From positions 1 through 53,855 of the IMG/VR virus record IMGVR_UViG_3300025617_000031: a DNA stretch of 53,855 nucleotides. The stretch is one strand, 5' to 3'. A model generated the notes under the pieces. The model made no database searches. It had not been told where the DNA came from and saw only the letters and a list, made by a program, of their open reading frames with translations. The stretch is from a virus. Numbering within the stretch: position 1 is the stretch's first letter; each line of letters starts with the position of its first letter. Shown in pieces: positions 35,029-42,666 of the stretch. The position numbers were made by a program, and so were the translations under genes.

Positions 35029-35940
35029 TTATTCGTTTGCTAACTTTTCAAAGAATGACAAACTGTCGTCATCATCGTCAGTAGTACCTGTATCCCAAGG
35101 GATCTCATCGGTCTTAGGAGCAGAAGCAGTCTTTGCGACTGGTGCTTCTACTACGTTTTCCGCATAAGCAGAACGAGGTGCAGGAGCAGAAACTCCGAGA
35201 GCACGATCTAACTTCTGTGAAAGTTCATCAAACGACTTGAACTTCTCAGGTGCAACGATATCCTGAAGAGGATTGAGAGAGTTGTATACTTCTTCAAGTT
35301 TCTCATCATCACCGTCGAATAGTTCTGATGGTGCATCGAACTCAGACTTATCGTAGTTACGATAACCGTCGACTTGACGGATCTTGAGTTTAAAGTCAGC
35401 ACCTTCCCAGAAATCAAATGGATTTACTGGACTTTCGTCTTCGAACTCTGGTTGCATAAGATCATTGATCTTATCCCAGATCTTCTTACCATACTTGTAC
35501 AAGAACACCTTACCTTCGTTCTGAGGGTTTGATGGATCCTTGACAACAAGAATGTTAGAGTAGTAAGACAAACGACGCTTCTGCTTACGAGCAATGTCTT
35601 TGTTAGAATCTAGACCAGAGTTCCAGAGTTCGTTGTTCTTCTTACAGAGAGGGCATTCACCACCTAATGTGGTAGGGCAATTCTCAATGTACCATCCACC
35701 CGGACCTTGGAACCCGTGATCGAACATGCGTACCCAAGGCAATTCTTCACCTTGTGCTTCTGGTAAGAAACGGATAACTGCATAACCATTACCTGCCTTG
35801 TCGACAGTTGGTTTCCATACGAGGTCTTCAGTACCACTACCTTGAGGTGCACCACCTTCAGATAGTTTTGCTGATTCAGAGATGAGTTTGTTCAATGAAG
35901 ATGAACGGGACTTTTTGAGGTTTGCAAATGAATTTGCCAT
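35029..35940 (-). CDS. 32: Single-stranded DNA-binding protein gp32
   Basis: At 303 aa it matches T4 gp32 (301 aa). The N-terminal 'LAST' motif (KKSRSSSLNKL) gives cooperativity. The zinc ligands are H75, C88, C96 and C99, equivalent to T4 H64/C77/C87/C90. The core has YSNILVVKDPSNPQNEGKVF, and an acidic tail (DTGTTDDDDD then FFEKLANE) docks replication partners. It coats ssDNA in replication, recombination and repair. A strong promoter and about 65 nt of leader precede it, and a terminator follows. Confidence 0.97.
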   Translation of the reverse strand: MANSFANLKKSRSSSLNKLISESAKLSEGGAPQGSGTEDLVWKPTVDKAGNGYAVIRFLPEAQGEELPWVRMFDHGFQGPGGWYIENCPTTLGGECPLCKKNNELWNSGLDSNKDIARKQKRRLSYYSNILVVKDPSNPQNEGKVFLYKYGKKIWDKINDLMQPEFEDESPVNPFDFWEGADFKLKIRQVDGYRNYDKSEFDAPSELFDGDDEKLEEVYNSLNPLQDIVAPEKFKSFDELSQKLDRALGVSAPAPRSAYAENVVEAPVAKTASAPKTDEIPWDTGTTDDDDDSLSFFEKLANE

Positions 35941-36005
35941 AATCGTATTTCCTTGTATTGCGATGTATTAACTTCGTATCCACTTTATACATAATGTATT
36001 TCTAT

Positions 36006-36034
36006 ATATTACACCAATTAGGGGATGGTGTCAA
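36006..36034 (-). promoter_or_regulatory. Sigma70-type promoter of gp32
   Basis: On the minus strand TTGACA (36034-36029), a 17-nt spacer and TAATAT (36011-36006) precede gp32 by about 66 nt. The -35 is perfect. An AAGGA ribosome site lies in the leader. The leader could hold the operator for gp32 autoregulation known in T4, but no pseudoknot was established here. Confidence 0.8.
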
Positions 36035-36047
36035 CCCTTATATTTAG

Positions 36048-36263
36048 TTATTTTCCGTCGTCATTAAATTTTCTGAGTTCAGAAACTGCATACGACCAGT
36101 TGACTTCAAGTTCTTTGATTCTTGTTTTGAGTTCTTGGTTCTCCTTTTTCAATGTCGAGATCTCATTCTGTAAGTCGAAAAGTTCGCAATTGAGATTCTT
36201 GCGCAACTCACGGAACATGCGTGAACGAACATCACCTAGATTTGTTAGTGCTTCTCTAATCAT
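36048..36263 (-). CDS. Small coiled-coil protein between gp59 and gp32
   Basis: A 71-aa protein. Residues about 15-55 form a coiled coil (LFDLQNEISTLKKENQELKT). It overlaps the end of gp59 by 8 nt, so it is co-translated with it. I recognise no family. Its location in the gp33-gp59-gp32 cluster suggests a part in replication or transcription. Confidence 0.68.
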   Translation of the reverse strand: MIREALTNLGDVRSRMFRELRKNLNCELFDLQNEISTLKKENQELKTRIKELEVNWSYAVSELRKFNDDGK

Positions 36264-36870
36264 TGAAAGTCTCCAATATTATTTGTTTCCATTTATCACT
36301 TGACGCATCAGTAAAATGGTACAGGAAAGGACGGTACTTATGAATCAGTTCTACCACATCATCCATAATAATATCATTCTTGCCTGACCAATACTTGGTA
36401 AAGTGTACCAGATCATCAATGATGATCAAAGTCTCTAGTGACACCTTACCCCTTTGATAGAGACGAAAAATCAGTGGGTGCTTCCCATCTCTATACACAA
36501 GCAGGTTATCAAACTTCTCCTCTTTCTCACTGAGATATTGCATCTCTTCTTTGAAGATATATGACATCGACTCAATTTTCATTTTCCACTTCTTGTATGC
36601 AATTTCATTCTTTGCATTCAACATATCACCTAACCATCCATTTTCGGTTGATCGGTCAGTAATCAGTGCGACGATGTACTTGATGAAGTCATCTCTTTTA
36701 AAACGACGAGATGCCTTCTCAAAAATATATTTATCTTTCCTTGCCTCGTAAGATTCAGGTTTTGTTCTCATTTTTCCACGGTACTTAAAAAAATCATACC
36801 GTCCTTTGAAATGCGCATTCACCGCATTCCAAGTTTCATAACATTGAAATCCACTCATCTCATCACTCAT
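36256..36870 (-). CDS. 59: Helicase loader gp59
   Basis: At 204 aa it is close to T4 gp59 (217 aa). It has the family opening FQCYETWNAVNAHFKGRYDF followed by FKYRGKMRTKPESYEARKDK and helical C-terminal repeats (HPLIFRLYQRGKVSLETLII). gp59 loads the gp41 replicative helicase onto gp32-coated forks. The start overlaps the gp33 stop as ATGA. The gene order gp33-gp59-gp32 resembles T4. Confidence 0.88.
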   Translation of the reverse strand: MSDEMSGFQCYETWNAVNAHFKGRYDFFKYRGKMRTKPESYEARKDKYIFEKASRRFKRDDFIKYIVALITDRSTENGWLGDMLNAKNEIAYKKWKMKIESMSYIFKEEMQYLSEKEEKFDNLLVYRDGKHPLIFRLYQRGKVSLETLIIIDDLVHFTKYWSGKNDIIMDDVVELIHKYRPFLYHFTDASSDKWKQIILETFND

Positions 36871-37088
36871 AAAGGTAGTCGTGCAGGTTTCTCCAAAAAG
36901 TTCAGTTCTTCTGCTTCATATCTTAGTTTTTCTTTGATCACATTATTACATAATTTTGCCGCAACTTCAATCTCCATTTCATTTTTTTCACAATACCAAA
37001 CTATTGCATCCATATAAGGTATTCTTTTTTCTTGGACTACTTTTTCTATCAATAAAGAAAATTTTTGAGTAGTCATTAGGTCTAACAT
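36867..37088 (-). CDS. 33: Late transcription co-activator gp33
   Basis: A 73-aa protein (T4: 112 aa; marine forms are shorter). The sequence FSLLIEKVVQEKRIPYMDAI, then VWYCEKNEMEIEVAAKLCNN, resembles cyanophage gp33, with a C-terminal LNFLEKPARLPL tail suited to sliding-clamp contact. gp33 bridges RNA polymerase and the gp45 clamp for late transcription. TAGGAG lies 7 nt before the ATG. Its presence supports reading the TATAAATA elements as late promoters. Confidence 0.87.
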   Translation of the reverse strand: MLDLMTTQKFSLLIEKVVQEKRIPYMDAIVWYCEKNEMEIEVAAKLCNNVIKEKLRYEAEELNFLEKPARLPL

Positions 37089-37120
37089 TTATTACTCCTA
37101 TGTAATACTACTGTTTAATT

Positions 37121-37149
37121 AATATACCACATAGTAATGGTTTAGTCAA
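37121..37149 (-). promoter_or_regulatory. Sigma70-type promoter of the gp33-gp59 operon
   Basis: On the minus strand TTGACT (37149-37144), a 17-nt spacer and TATATT (37126-37121) lie about 33 nt before the gp33 ATG. It probably also feeds gp59, the coiled-coil gene and gp32. Confidence 0.75.
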
Positions 37150-37159
37150 GTTCGATATT

Positions 37160-37168
37160 TATAAATAG
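37160..37168 (+). promoter_or_regulatory. T4-type late promoter TATAAATAG
   Basis: An exact TATAAATAG on the plus strand lies about 69 nt before the ATG at 37237, in a 148-nt divergent gap. It would make the plus-strand 37237-38616 genes late while the opposite strand is early/middle. Confidence 0.75.
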
Positions 37169-37236
37169 TATCTCTAATCATTTGATTGAAATCCCCTTCA
37201 TTATTTTTATATCATGAGTCACAGAAGGAAGAACTC

Positions 37237-37680
37237 ATGATTTTCGAAGCTATCGCCGCAATTCAAATCGCAAACGAGGCAATCGGTGCCATTAAAGAGT
37301 TTGCGGGCCACGTCGAGTCCGTCGGTCAGATGGGCAAAGATCTTACTAAACTTGCAGATGCAAAAGACGAACTTCAAAAAAATGCCGCAGATGGTGACAT
37401 GGAGGCGTTTTGGGCTCTAGAAGACATCAAACGCCATGAAGCTGAAGTCAAGCAAATGTTTATCTATAATGGACGACCCGGACTTTGGGATGATTACTGC
37501 AAGTTCATTGAAAACAGAAAAATGATGCGTGAAAACGAACGCAAACGTCAAGAAGAAAAAGCAAAAGCAAAGAAGAAACTCATTAAAGACACTTTAGTAT
37601 ATGGAAGTGCGGGACTCGCATGTCTTGCTGTTGTCGGTGGTGCAATTTGGTTACTACTATGGTTAATTTCACTCAAGTGA
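37237..37680 (+). CDS. Conserved membrane-anchored coiled-coil protein
   Basis: A 147-aa protein from the ATG at 37237 (AGAAGGAAGA ribosome site); a TTG at 37186 is less likely. The N-terminus IFEAIAAIQIANEAIGAIKE is an amphipathic helix, residues about 85-120 form a charged coiled coil (MRENERKRQEEKAKAKKK), and one membrane helix lies at the C-terminus. Homologues are common in marine T4-like phages, with no known function. Being late and membrane-bound, it could take part in lysis or virion assembly. Confidence 0.75.
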   Translation: MIFEAIAAIQIANEAIGAIKEFAGHVESVGQMGKDLTKLADAKDELQKNAADGDMEAFWALEDIKRHEAEVKQMFIYNGRPGLWDDYCKFIENRKMMRENERKRQEEKAKAKKKLIKDTLVYGSAGLACLAVVGGAIWLLLWLISLK

Positions 37681-37811
37681 TAAGATCAAGAAGAATTAAA
37701 GAACCGAAATACGATTATCGGCATCAACTGTTATTTGAGAGAATACAGAAGGTGCGTGATGACTTTGAAGAAAAGAAAAAAATAATAAAACAAAAATGGA
37801 GAAGTCTATGA
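37659..37811 (+). CDS. Small basic helical protein
   Basis: A 50-aa protein from an ATG at 37659 inside the end of the previous gene (22-nt overlap), through FTQVIRSRRIKEPKYDYRHQ to a Lys-rich helix (FEEKKKIIKQKWRSL). It ends with TGA inside the next start codon as ATGA. The overlap pattern supports translation. Function is unknown; the nested start resembles lysis accessory pairs, but no lipobox or signal peptide is present. Confidence 0.62.
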   Translation: MVNFTQVIRSRRIKEPKYDYRHQLLFERIQKVRDDFEEKKKIIKQKWRSL

Positions 37812-38389
37812 TAGAATTTGTAGTAGATCAACTAGTAACTTGGTGGCAGTTCACTGTCGTTGGTGTTGTCATTCTTATCGGATGGGTTGCTAATCTGTTT
37901 GGTGTAGACAACAAAAAAGAACTCATTGGATTCTCATATAAAGAGATGCCGCATATGCAACCGATTAAGATTGACACTGCAGGTAAAGGATTCTGGGGTG
38001 CGATTTGGTTGTGGTTTATGGGTGTACGTCAGTGGAGAATTGCAAAGGATTTTGAATATACTATTCATGGAGACAAGTATGTTATCCCTGCAGGTTTTGA
38101 ATTTGACGGTGCGTCGGTACCCAAGTTTCTTGCCGCATGGTTGTCACCAACTGGTGTTTTGTTGATGGGTGGTTTGATTCATGATTATGCATATAAATAT
38201 CAAACACTACTAAGAAGAGACGGATTGACACTAGGCACTCTGTCACAAAGACAAGCAGATGTTATCTTTAGAGATATCAACATCGAACAGAACGGATTTC
38301 ATCTATTAAACTATCTTGCATATTGGGCATTGCGTATTGGTGGTTTTGTTGCATGGAACGGTCACAGAAAACGGAATGCAAGAATATGA
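37808..38389 (+). CDS. DUF1353 membrane protein
   Basis: A 193-aa protein starting at the ATG at 37808 (GGAG ribosome site). An N-terminal membrane helix (WWQFTVVGVVILIGWVANLF) is followed by the DUF1353 core: VIPAGFEFDGASVPKFLAAW, LLMGGLIHDYAYKYQ and ADVIFRDI..NGFHLLNYL. The conserved HD in IHDYAY suggests a metal site. DUF1353 proteins are widespread in phages and prophages, usually near lysis or tail genes; their activity has not been settled. Here it is probably made late. Confidence 0.82.
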   Translation: MIEFVVDQLVTWWQFTVVGVVILIGWVANLFGVDNKKELIGFSYKEMPHMQPIKIDTAGKGFWGAIWLWFMGVRQWRIAKDFEYTIHGDKYVIPAGFEFDGASVPKFLAAWLSPTGVLLMGGLIHDYAYKYQTLLRRDGLTLGTLSQRQADVIFRDINIEQNGFHLLNYLAYWALRIGGFVAWNGHRKRNARI

Positions 38390-38616
38390 TTGAAGTTTTA
38401 TTAGTATTTTCGATTAACGGTGGACTTGAAGATATATCGGATCGAGTGTTTACATCTTATGAAGAATGTTCTGCATTTGTAAACACTGTTGCGAATATGG
38501 ATGTTGTGAACTCAGACTATGGATTTAAATTCGTCGCATCCGACGGTATGCTCTTTGAAGGGCAATGCATCGAGATGCGAGAATGGTTTCTCAAGAAAGG
38601 TGACTTTAAAAGTTAA
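38386..38616 (+). CDS. Small cysteine-containing protein
   Basis: A 76-aa protein starting with an ATGA overlap with the DUF1353 stop. It starts MIEVLLVFSINGGLED, has Cys at residues about 28 and 61, and a 'SYEECSAFVN' segment like small secreted phage proteins in which a Tyr-Glu-Glu-Cys helix is paired with a later Cys. It ends against the convergent exported protein with a 4-nt overlap. Function is unknown. Confidence 0.62.
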   Translation: MIEVLLVFSINGGLEDISDRVFTSYEECSAFVNTVANMDVVNSDYGFKFVASDGMLFEGQCIEMREWFLKKGDFKS

Positions 38617-38936
38617 ATCCCCGGTGGTAACATCATTCTCATATTATCCCCACTTGCAATAATGCAGGTGACACCAACTTGTTTGTTCACTACAATGAAT
38701 GACCAAGTGGTTGATCCTGCATTAATCCACAAAGAGTGAAACAGATCATGTCCTTGACCATTTTGACTTGGTGCCATCATAACAACTTCTTCTGAATATT
38801 TATCTCTGATACCTTCAAGAACATGTTCAGTATCACCACAATACATAGGTAATTGTTTTTCGTCAAATGAAATGCCATTGTGATCTGCGAGTGATGCTGT
38901 CGTCCATAACAACATGAGTGCAATTAGATATCTCAT
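38613..38936 (-). CDS. Exported small protein with signal peptide
   Basis: A 107-aa protein. The N-terminus MRYLIALMLLWTTASLADHN is a signal peptide with a cleavage site after SLA. The mature part has two Cys (YCGDTEHVLEG, VGVTCIIASGD) that could pair in the periplasm, and ends NMRMMLPPGI. An exact late promoter (39004-39012) lies about 70 nt upstream and AAGGCA precedes the ATG. A late periplasmic role, such as lysis or envelope change, is inferred. Confidence 0.75.
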   Translation of the reverse strand: MRYLIALMLLWTTASLADHNGISFDEKQLPMYCGDTEHVLEGIRDKYSEEVVMMAPSQNGQGHDLFHSLWINAGSTTWSFIVVNKQVGVTCIIASGDNMRMMLPPGI

Positions 38937-39003
38937 GTTTTTGCCTTTTTTGAATGGGTGGGGACTTCTGTTGCCGAGTGTCCTCGAAACTCCAAGTTAT
39001 TTA

Positions 39004-39012
39004 CTATTTATA
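39004..39012 (-). promoter_or_regulatory. T4-type late promoter TATAAATAG
   Basis: An exact TATAAATAG on the minus strand overlaps the stop of the 63-aa gene at 39008 and lies 68 nt before the exported-protein ATG. It would separate this late gene from the early operon upstream. Confidence 0.75.
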
Positions 39013-39199
39013 CATATTTTGCGGTCATATAGTCTATCCATAGAACTGCCTCATATTCTGAATCAAACCAATCAATTGCCGATTCACATATTATTGGGTT
39101 CCATACGAATGCCATAACCTGACCATCCAACTTGGATACTTTGACTAACCACTCTCCAATCTGCGCAGTTTCGTAGGACTCAAAGAACTTGTTGCTCAT
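39008..39199 (-). CDS. Small conserved hypothetical protein
   Basis: A 63-aa protein from the ATG at 39199, starting MSNKFFESYETAQIGEW and ending LWIDYMTAKYV. It overlaps the nuclease stop by about 20 nt. It is predicted mixed alpha/beta with no motif I recognise. A longer form would need a non-ATG start at 39214. Confidence 0.58.
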   Translation of the reverse strand: MSNKFFESYETAQIGEWLVKVSKLDGQVMAFVWNPIICESAIDWFDSEYEAVLWIDYMTAKYV

Positions 39200-39842
39200 C
39201 TTTGTATCTCGCAATTGTCTGTATACACTCTTTTATATAGTTGTCTCGTTTTTCCACAAAAACCTGTGGAGGACAGTCATCTACTGCAATTGCGATTACA
39301 ATTTGGTCAATAGGTATACCAGTACGTTCTTCCCACATCACACAGTATGCGGATGCCTGTTGGAAATAGTTACTGATCCATTCTTTCTTCTTCTCTTTAC
39401 GTGATGTCTTGAAGTCGATTACTGATAATCGTCCATCCCACTCAGCAATACAGTCAACACGCCCTGCGACTCCGAGATACTCAGACCAGAGAGGAACTTC
39501 TTGTGCGTATACATTGTTGAGGTGTGTATCAAGAACAGGTTTGATATTCTGGAAGGTTTCTCTGTCGACTGGTTGAAACTTCTTGATATCCAATTCGTTG
39601 TTGATGTAGTCTTCGCACATTTTGTGTACCGAGGTGCCCCGACGGGACGCACGAGTCGATATCTTATTTGCTTCTTCTTCACCGACTCTCTTTCTCCATG
39701 CCTTGATAGAATCTCTCGACAAGATCGACAAGACCGTTGTAATAGAGGGCAAGTTGCCTTTCGGTGTTTTGTAGAATCGTTTTCCATTAACGGTCTCCGT
39801 CTTCAACTCTTCGATTGCGAATTCTTTGTGATTAAATATCAT
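39180..39842 (-). CDS. PD-(D/E)XK nuclease (RecB/Cas4-like exonuclease)
   Basis: A 220-aa protein with RRGTSVHKMCEDYI (G69, H73), GVAGRVDCIAEW (D130) and LSVIDFKTSRKEKK (D143, K145): the GxxxH, D and D-x-K pattern of RecB-like exonucleases. The Q-motif-like YFQQASAYCVMW follows. Such nucleases in T4-like marine phages probably process DNA ends or degrade host DNA. No Cys cluster for an Fe-S centre is visible. Its start overlaps the upstream gene as ATGA. Confidence 0.85.
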   Translation of the reverse strand: MIFNHKEFAIEELKTETVNGKRFYKTPKGNLPSITTVLSILSRDSIKAWRKRVGEEEANKISTRASRRGTSVHKMCEDYINNELDIKKFQPVDRETFQNIKPVLDTHLNNVYAQEVPLWSEYLGVAGRVDCIAEWDGRLSVIDFKTSRKEKKKEWISNYFQQASAYCVMWEERTGIPIDQIVIAIAVDDCPPQVFVEKRDNYIKECIQTIARYKDEQQVL

Positions 39843-40570
39843 AATTTTAAGAAGGTCTTTTGTTTTGGTTTTTTGTTTGAGTGTATTAGTTTAGTTTTTT
39901 CTGGAAACCACATGTAGCATAATGGTTGTTTTTCTCTTATAGAAATTTCTGCGACACCATCTTTAAACTCAAGATCTTTGAGATTTATCAAGGTGTTTAC
40001 ATTAAGTTGAATATCTTTATTCCAAGGAGAGTCAACAACACCGGGCATTACATCCCATATGTTATTACAATGATAAGTTGGATTAAGAAATACATAAGGC
40101 AAATCTGATGTTATCAATATCGGAATCATAAATTTTATATTAATTCTTTCTGCAAACATATTGTAAGAAGATTTTAGTTGACTGAATGGATGTGTTTGTA
40201 TACTTACCCCTGCGGCAGATGGTGAGTATGATTCCATTCTCATATCTTCTGTAATGCAAATAGAAAGATCGTGGGGACACTTTACTATATACGATTTCTT
40301 AAATATCTCTAAAATTCCCGGACATGATTTGACAGTAGAGGGTTTTTCTGATACATTATTCGATACCGTAAATGGAGGTTCCGCAATGTTGATGTGTTTT
40401 TCTCTTGTTCTATTAATCCATATATTTTTTACATTTTCAGTAAACTTTGGAAGTCCTAACCACCAAGCAGAGGATTGGGGAGTACATGGTTGAATAAAAT
40501 CTTCAACATTCATATCATAATTTTCAATAGGAGAATGGATAGTATCCCATTTCCAATATAGTTTTTTCAC
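39839..40570 (-). CDS. Conserved marine phage protein of unknown function
   Basis: A 243-aa protein, visibly more AT-rich than its neighbours. It appears to start at GTG 40570 in a GTGA overlap with the FmdB-like stop and with GGAATA upstream. It is aromatic-rich at the N-terminus (KKLYWKWDTIHSPIENYDMN) and contains VKSCPGILEIFKKSYIVKCP and DVMPGVVDSPWNKDIQLN. The CPG..EIFK..Y.VKCP..LSI pattern recurs in marine virus proteins I cannot name. It may have been acquired separately from its neighbours. Confidence 0.65.
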   Translation of the reverse strand: MKKLYWKWDTIHSPIENYDMNVEDFIQPCTPQSSAWWLGLPKFTENVKNIWINRTREKHINIAEPPFTVSNNVSEKPSTVKSCPGILEIFKKSYIVKCPHDLSICITEDMRMESYSPSAAGVSIQTHPFSQLKSSYNMFAERINIKFMIPILITSDLPYVFLNPTYHCNNIWDVMPGVVDSPWNKDIQLNVNTLINLKDLEFKDGVAEISIREKQPLCYMWFPEKTKLIHSNKKPKQKTFLKL

Positions 40571-40869
40571 TTATCTATTCCAAAGTTGTGTTTTTTAAGG
40601 ATCTGTTCTGTTTTGATTGTGCTTGTTGATTTTCTTCCGTGCTCTTTTGCAACCTCAGAGTTCGGATGTGCTTCCGAGATGCGCGCAAGATTTTCTTTCC
40701 AACCGTCATCCATTTTACTCCCATAGTTAGTTCCACGCACCAGTGTCGGTGCACTTAGGATTTGTCTGATGTGGGGATTTTCTTCTAAGTATTCAGTTCG
40801 TTTTGAAATACTGAGTTCAAGACTGAACCTTTTTCCAGTATCAGTATCTTCAAAGTCATACATCGGCAT
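40567..40869 (-). CDS. FmdB-like protein lacking zinc cysteines
   Basis: A 100-aa protein. MPMYDFEDTDTGKRFSLELS resembles the FmdB/zinc-ribbon regulatory family, and the body (EYLEENPHIRQILSAPTLVR) matches the cyanophage version. The CxxC pair of bacterial FmdB is absent, so metal binding is unlikely. The C-terminus (EHGRKSTSTIKTEQILKKHN) is basic. It may be an adaptor or DNA-associated protein; function unproven. Confidence 0.7.
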   Translation of the reverse strand: MPMYDFEDTDTGKRFSLELSISKRTEYLEENPHIRQILSAPTLVRGTNYGSKMDDGWKENLARISEAHPNSEVAKEHGRKSTSTIKTEQILKKHNFGIDK

Positions 40870-41398
40870 ATCTAAACCACTCCGGTATCATTCTATTAGT
40901 CCACTTACAGAAACTTGCTTTCTCTATTATATAGTAGTTACGATAAGCATCAATAACACGATCTAGTTTACAACTTGGAGGCATTGCTTGTGGTGGTTCC
41001 TCAAAGAACCCATTAGGAATGTTTTTTGGAGGTGTAGTAAGCACACCATATAACTTCTCTGCAGTTGCGTGTACACGACCGTAACGGTGCCTGTACTCAT
41101 CACACAGAGCATGGAACAGTTGAGATAACCATAGATAGTTGTTGTGGTTCTGTCGAACCCACACTGCTGATGGGTGATTCACATGAGTTGCTTTGTATAA
41201 AGCATCTTCACGAAAATCTTGAAGACGATATCGTTGAATACGACGAGAACCAGTCGAATCGATATAAGGTTCGCCATCAAGTACACGATGCGCAGTAGAC
41301 AGCAACTGTGCGTACTCAATGATCATTTTGACTACGTGTTTGTCGCAGTGCATCTCTGCACAGACTTTAGGATCTTTGTCTAAATAAAATACGTTCAT
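40856..41398 (-). CDS. Conserved marine T4-like phage protein (DKHVVKMI family)
   Basis: A 180-aa protein with the well-kept block FYLDKDPKVCAEMHCDKHVV, KMIIEYAQLLSTAHR, and THVNHPSAVWVRQNHNNYLW. A Cys/His-rich N-terminus (C13, H17, C18, H21) suggests metal or nucleic-acid binding. It occurs across marine myoviruses without an assigned role. Overlaps of 14 nt with FmdB-like and 4 nt with its upstream neighbour place it firmly in the early operon. Confidence 0.78.
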   Translation of the reverse strand: MNVFYLDKDPKVCAEMHCDKHVVKMIIEYAQLLSTAHRVLDGEPYIDSTGSRRIQRYRLQDFREDALYKATHVNHPSAVWVRQNHNNYLWLSQLFHALCDEYRHRYGRVHATAEKLYGVLTTPPKNIPNGFFEEPPQAMPPSCKLDRVIDAYRNYYIIEKASFCKWTNRMIPEWFRYADV

Positions 41399-41604
41399 GC
41401 GAAATAATCTACCATCTGTGATTTATTAATTACAGTCTTTAGATTACCACTTCTATCATAGGTTGTCAACACTGTTTCGTCAATTATTTGTTTATCGTTG
41501 AACACTCGATAAGATTTGTTTGAACTGACTTCTGTTCTAGGTATGGGATCGTATCGAGTATTGACTCTTGCCGATTCATAGATTGGTGGAAATAGATCTG
41601 ACAT
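41395..41604 (-). CDS. Small hypothetical protein
   Basis: A 69-aa protein from the ATG at 41604 (MSDLFPPIYESARVNTRYDP). The C-terminal half is two beta strands and a turn (TVLTTYDRSGNLKTVINK). It ends in an ATGA overlap with the next start. Non-ATG extension to 41646 is possible. No family recognised. Confidence 0.6.
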   Translation of the reverse strand: MSDLFPPIYESARVNTRYDPIPRTEVSSNKSYRVFNDKQIIDETVLTTYDRSGNLKTVINKSQMVDYFA

Positions 41605-41794
41605 GATCGGATACCCACTCCTTCTGTAATGTTTTGTACTCAGCACGATACAACCGTCTTAACCACCATTTATGTTTCGCAATATATTCAGGCCACTCTA
41701 GGCACTCATGATTGTATCCTTTGCCTCTCATAAACTCGCAAGTCTCTTCTTGATACTGTAACCACTTTTCATAACAATATGATTTAAACGTCAA
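41576..41794 (-). CDS. Small Trp/Tyr-rich hypothetical protein
   Basis: The 72-aa protein appears to start at TTG 41794 in a TTGA overlap with mini-MazG (GGAG upstream); the first ATG is 22 codons in. It is rich in aromatic and basic residues (YIAKHKWWLRRLYRAEYKTL), helical, and contains C7 and C19/C31. It overlaps the next gene by 29 nt. Function unknown. Confidence 0.55.
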   Translation of the reverse strand: MTFKSYCYEKWLQYQEETCEFMRGKGYNHECLEWPEYIAKHKWWLRRLYRAEYKTLQKEWVSDHVRSISTNL

Positions 41795-42051
41795 AACAAA
41801 TTACTCCACTTCTTTAATTTTTCATGCTTCATTCCTGCATACTCATCCAACTTGGTGTATGAGATCATATCCTCACCGTGTAAAAGATCAACTAAGCAAT
41901 ATAAATCACCGAGTTCTTTTTCTAGACGATCCATTGCAGTCTCTCCATTATAGACTGCGGACTCCCCAAACCGTTTGATCTTTGAGCATTCAACAATTAC
42001 TTCCGCACACTCTTCCATTAAAATAGTTAATAACTCTTCTCTACGTGTCAT
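41791..42051 (-). CDS. MazG-like nucleotide pyrophosphohydrolase
   Basis: An 86-aa single-domain mini-MazG. Metal ligands are the EECAEVIVEC block (E13, E14, E17, E21) and KELGDLYCLVDLL (E46, D49). Phage MazG proteins hydrolyse (d)NTPs and have been linked to altering host (p)ppGpp or GC-rich nucleotide pools during infection. The length is at the short end, typical of phage forms. Confidence 0.85.
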   Translation of the reverse strand: MTRREELLTILMEECAEVIVECSKIKRFGESAVYNGETAMDRLEKELGDLYCLVDLLHGEDMISYTKLDEYAGMKHEKLKKWSNLF

Positions 42052-42464
42052 ACTCTAATCCATACTGAATCTGTTGCTAAACGGTAACTGCCTACAAACT
42101 CGTGATAGTATCCGTTAAATTTTTCCGGTTCAACCATACTTACCCATTCTTCACCATTCTCTCGTTGATACAGATAATACACTTGACCAACGATAGGCAC
42201 GAAACTAATTGACGCATTGTACATACGCTGTGTATCATCAGAGGTTTCGACAAGTTTACGAAACTCTTCTTGCAGTTCCTCATATCGACTACGCAACTTA
42301 TGTGATGCTTCTTGTGTCTTAGGCAACTTATAAGTTGACTCAGTGTCGATTACCGTAATCGCAGGAGCAGACACACTATCCCCATAAGGCATCGTTGATT
42401 TGTTATCTGCGACTCGATCAGGTTTTCTCACCAACTCCACCACACATATTCTCTGCCTGTTCAT
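42048..42464 (-). CDS. DUF2452 protein
   Basis: A 138-aa protein with the DUF2452 hallmarks MPYGDSVSAPAITVIDTEST near the start, a central helical YEELQEEFRKLVETSDDTQR, and FVPIVGQVYYLYQRENGEEW, then FVGSYRLATDSVWIRV. The family occurs in bacteria and marine phages with unknown function. It overlaps both neighbours, by 4 and 47 nt. Confidence 0.82.
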   Translation of the reverse strand: MNRQRICVVELVRKPDRVADNKSTMPYGDSVSAPAITVIDTESTYKLPKTQEASHKLRSRYEELQEEFRKLVETSDDTQRMYNASISFVPIVGQVYYLYQRENGEEWVSMVEPEKFNGYYHEFVGSYRLATDSVWIRV

Positions 42465-42666
42465 CTTCTATTTCGTACGGATACAATCTATAATACTGAA
42501 AACTATCCTCTGGATATCCAAAACTACAAACCCATTCAGTCAAATCAAAATCCGTTTTGATTGTGAAGTTTTCATCGACTGCTTCATCTGGCAGTGGTCG
42601 AGGAAATCCATATGCCCAACCCTGAGGGGTCGGATCAATCATCAATTGATACTTCTTCTCGCTCAC
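42418..42666 (-). CDS. Small acidic hypothetical protein
   Basis: An 82-aa protein. It starts at GTG 42666 (GTGA overlap with the Sel1-like stop, AGGTG upstream). It is acidic and aromatic-rich (WAYGFPRPLPDEAVDENFTI, SFQYYRLYPYEIEDEQAENM). No family is recognised. The 47-nt overlap with DUF2452 shows compact packing. Confidence 0.6.
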   Translation of the reverse strand: MSEKKYQLMIDPTPQGWAYGFPRPLPDEAVDENFTIKTDFDLTEWVCSFGYPEDSFQYYRLYPYEIEDEQAENMCGGVGEKT

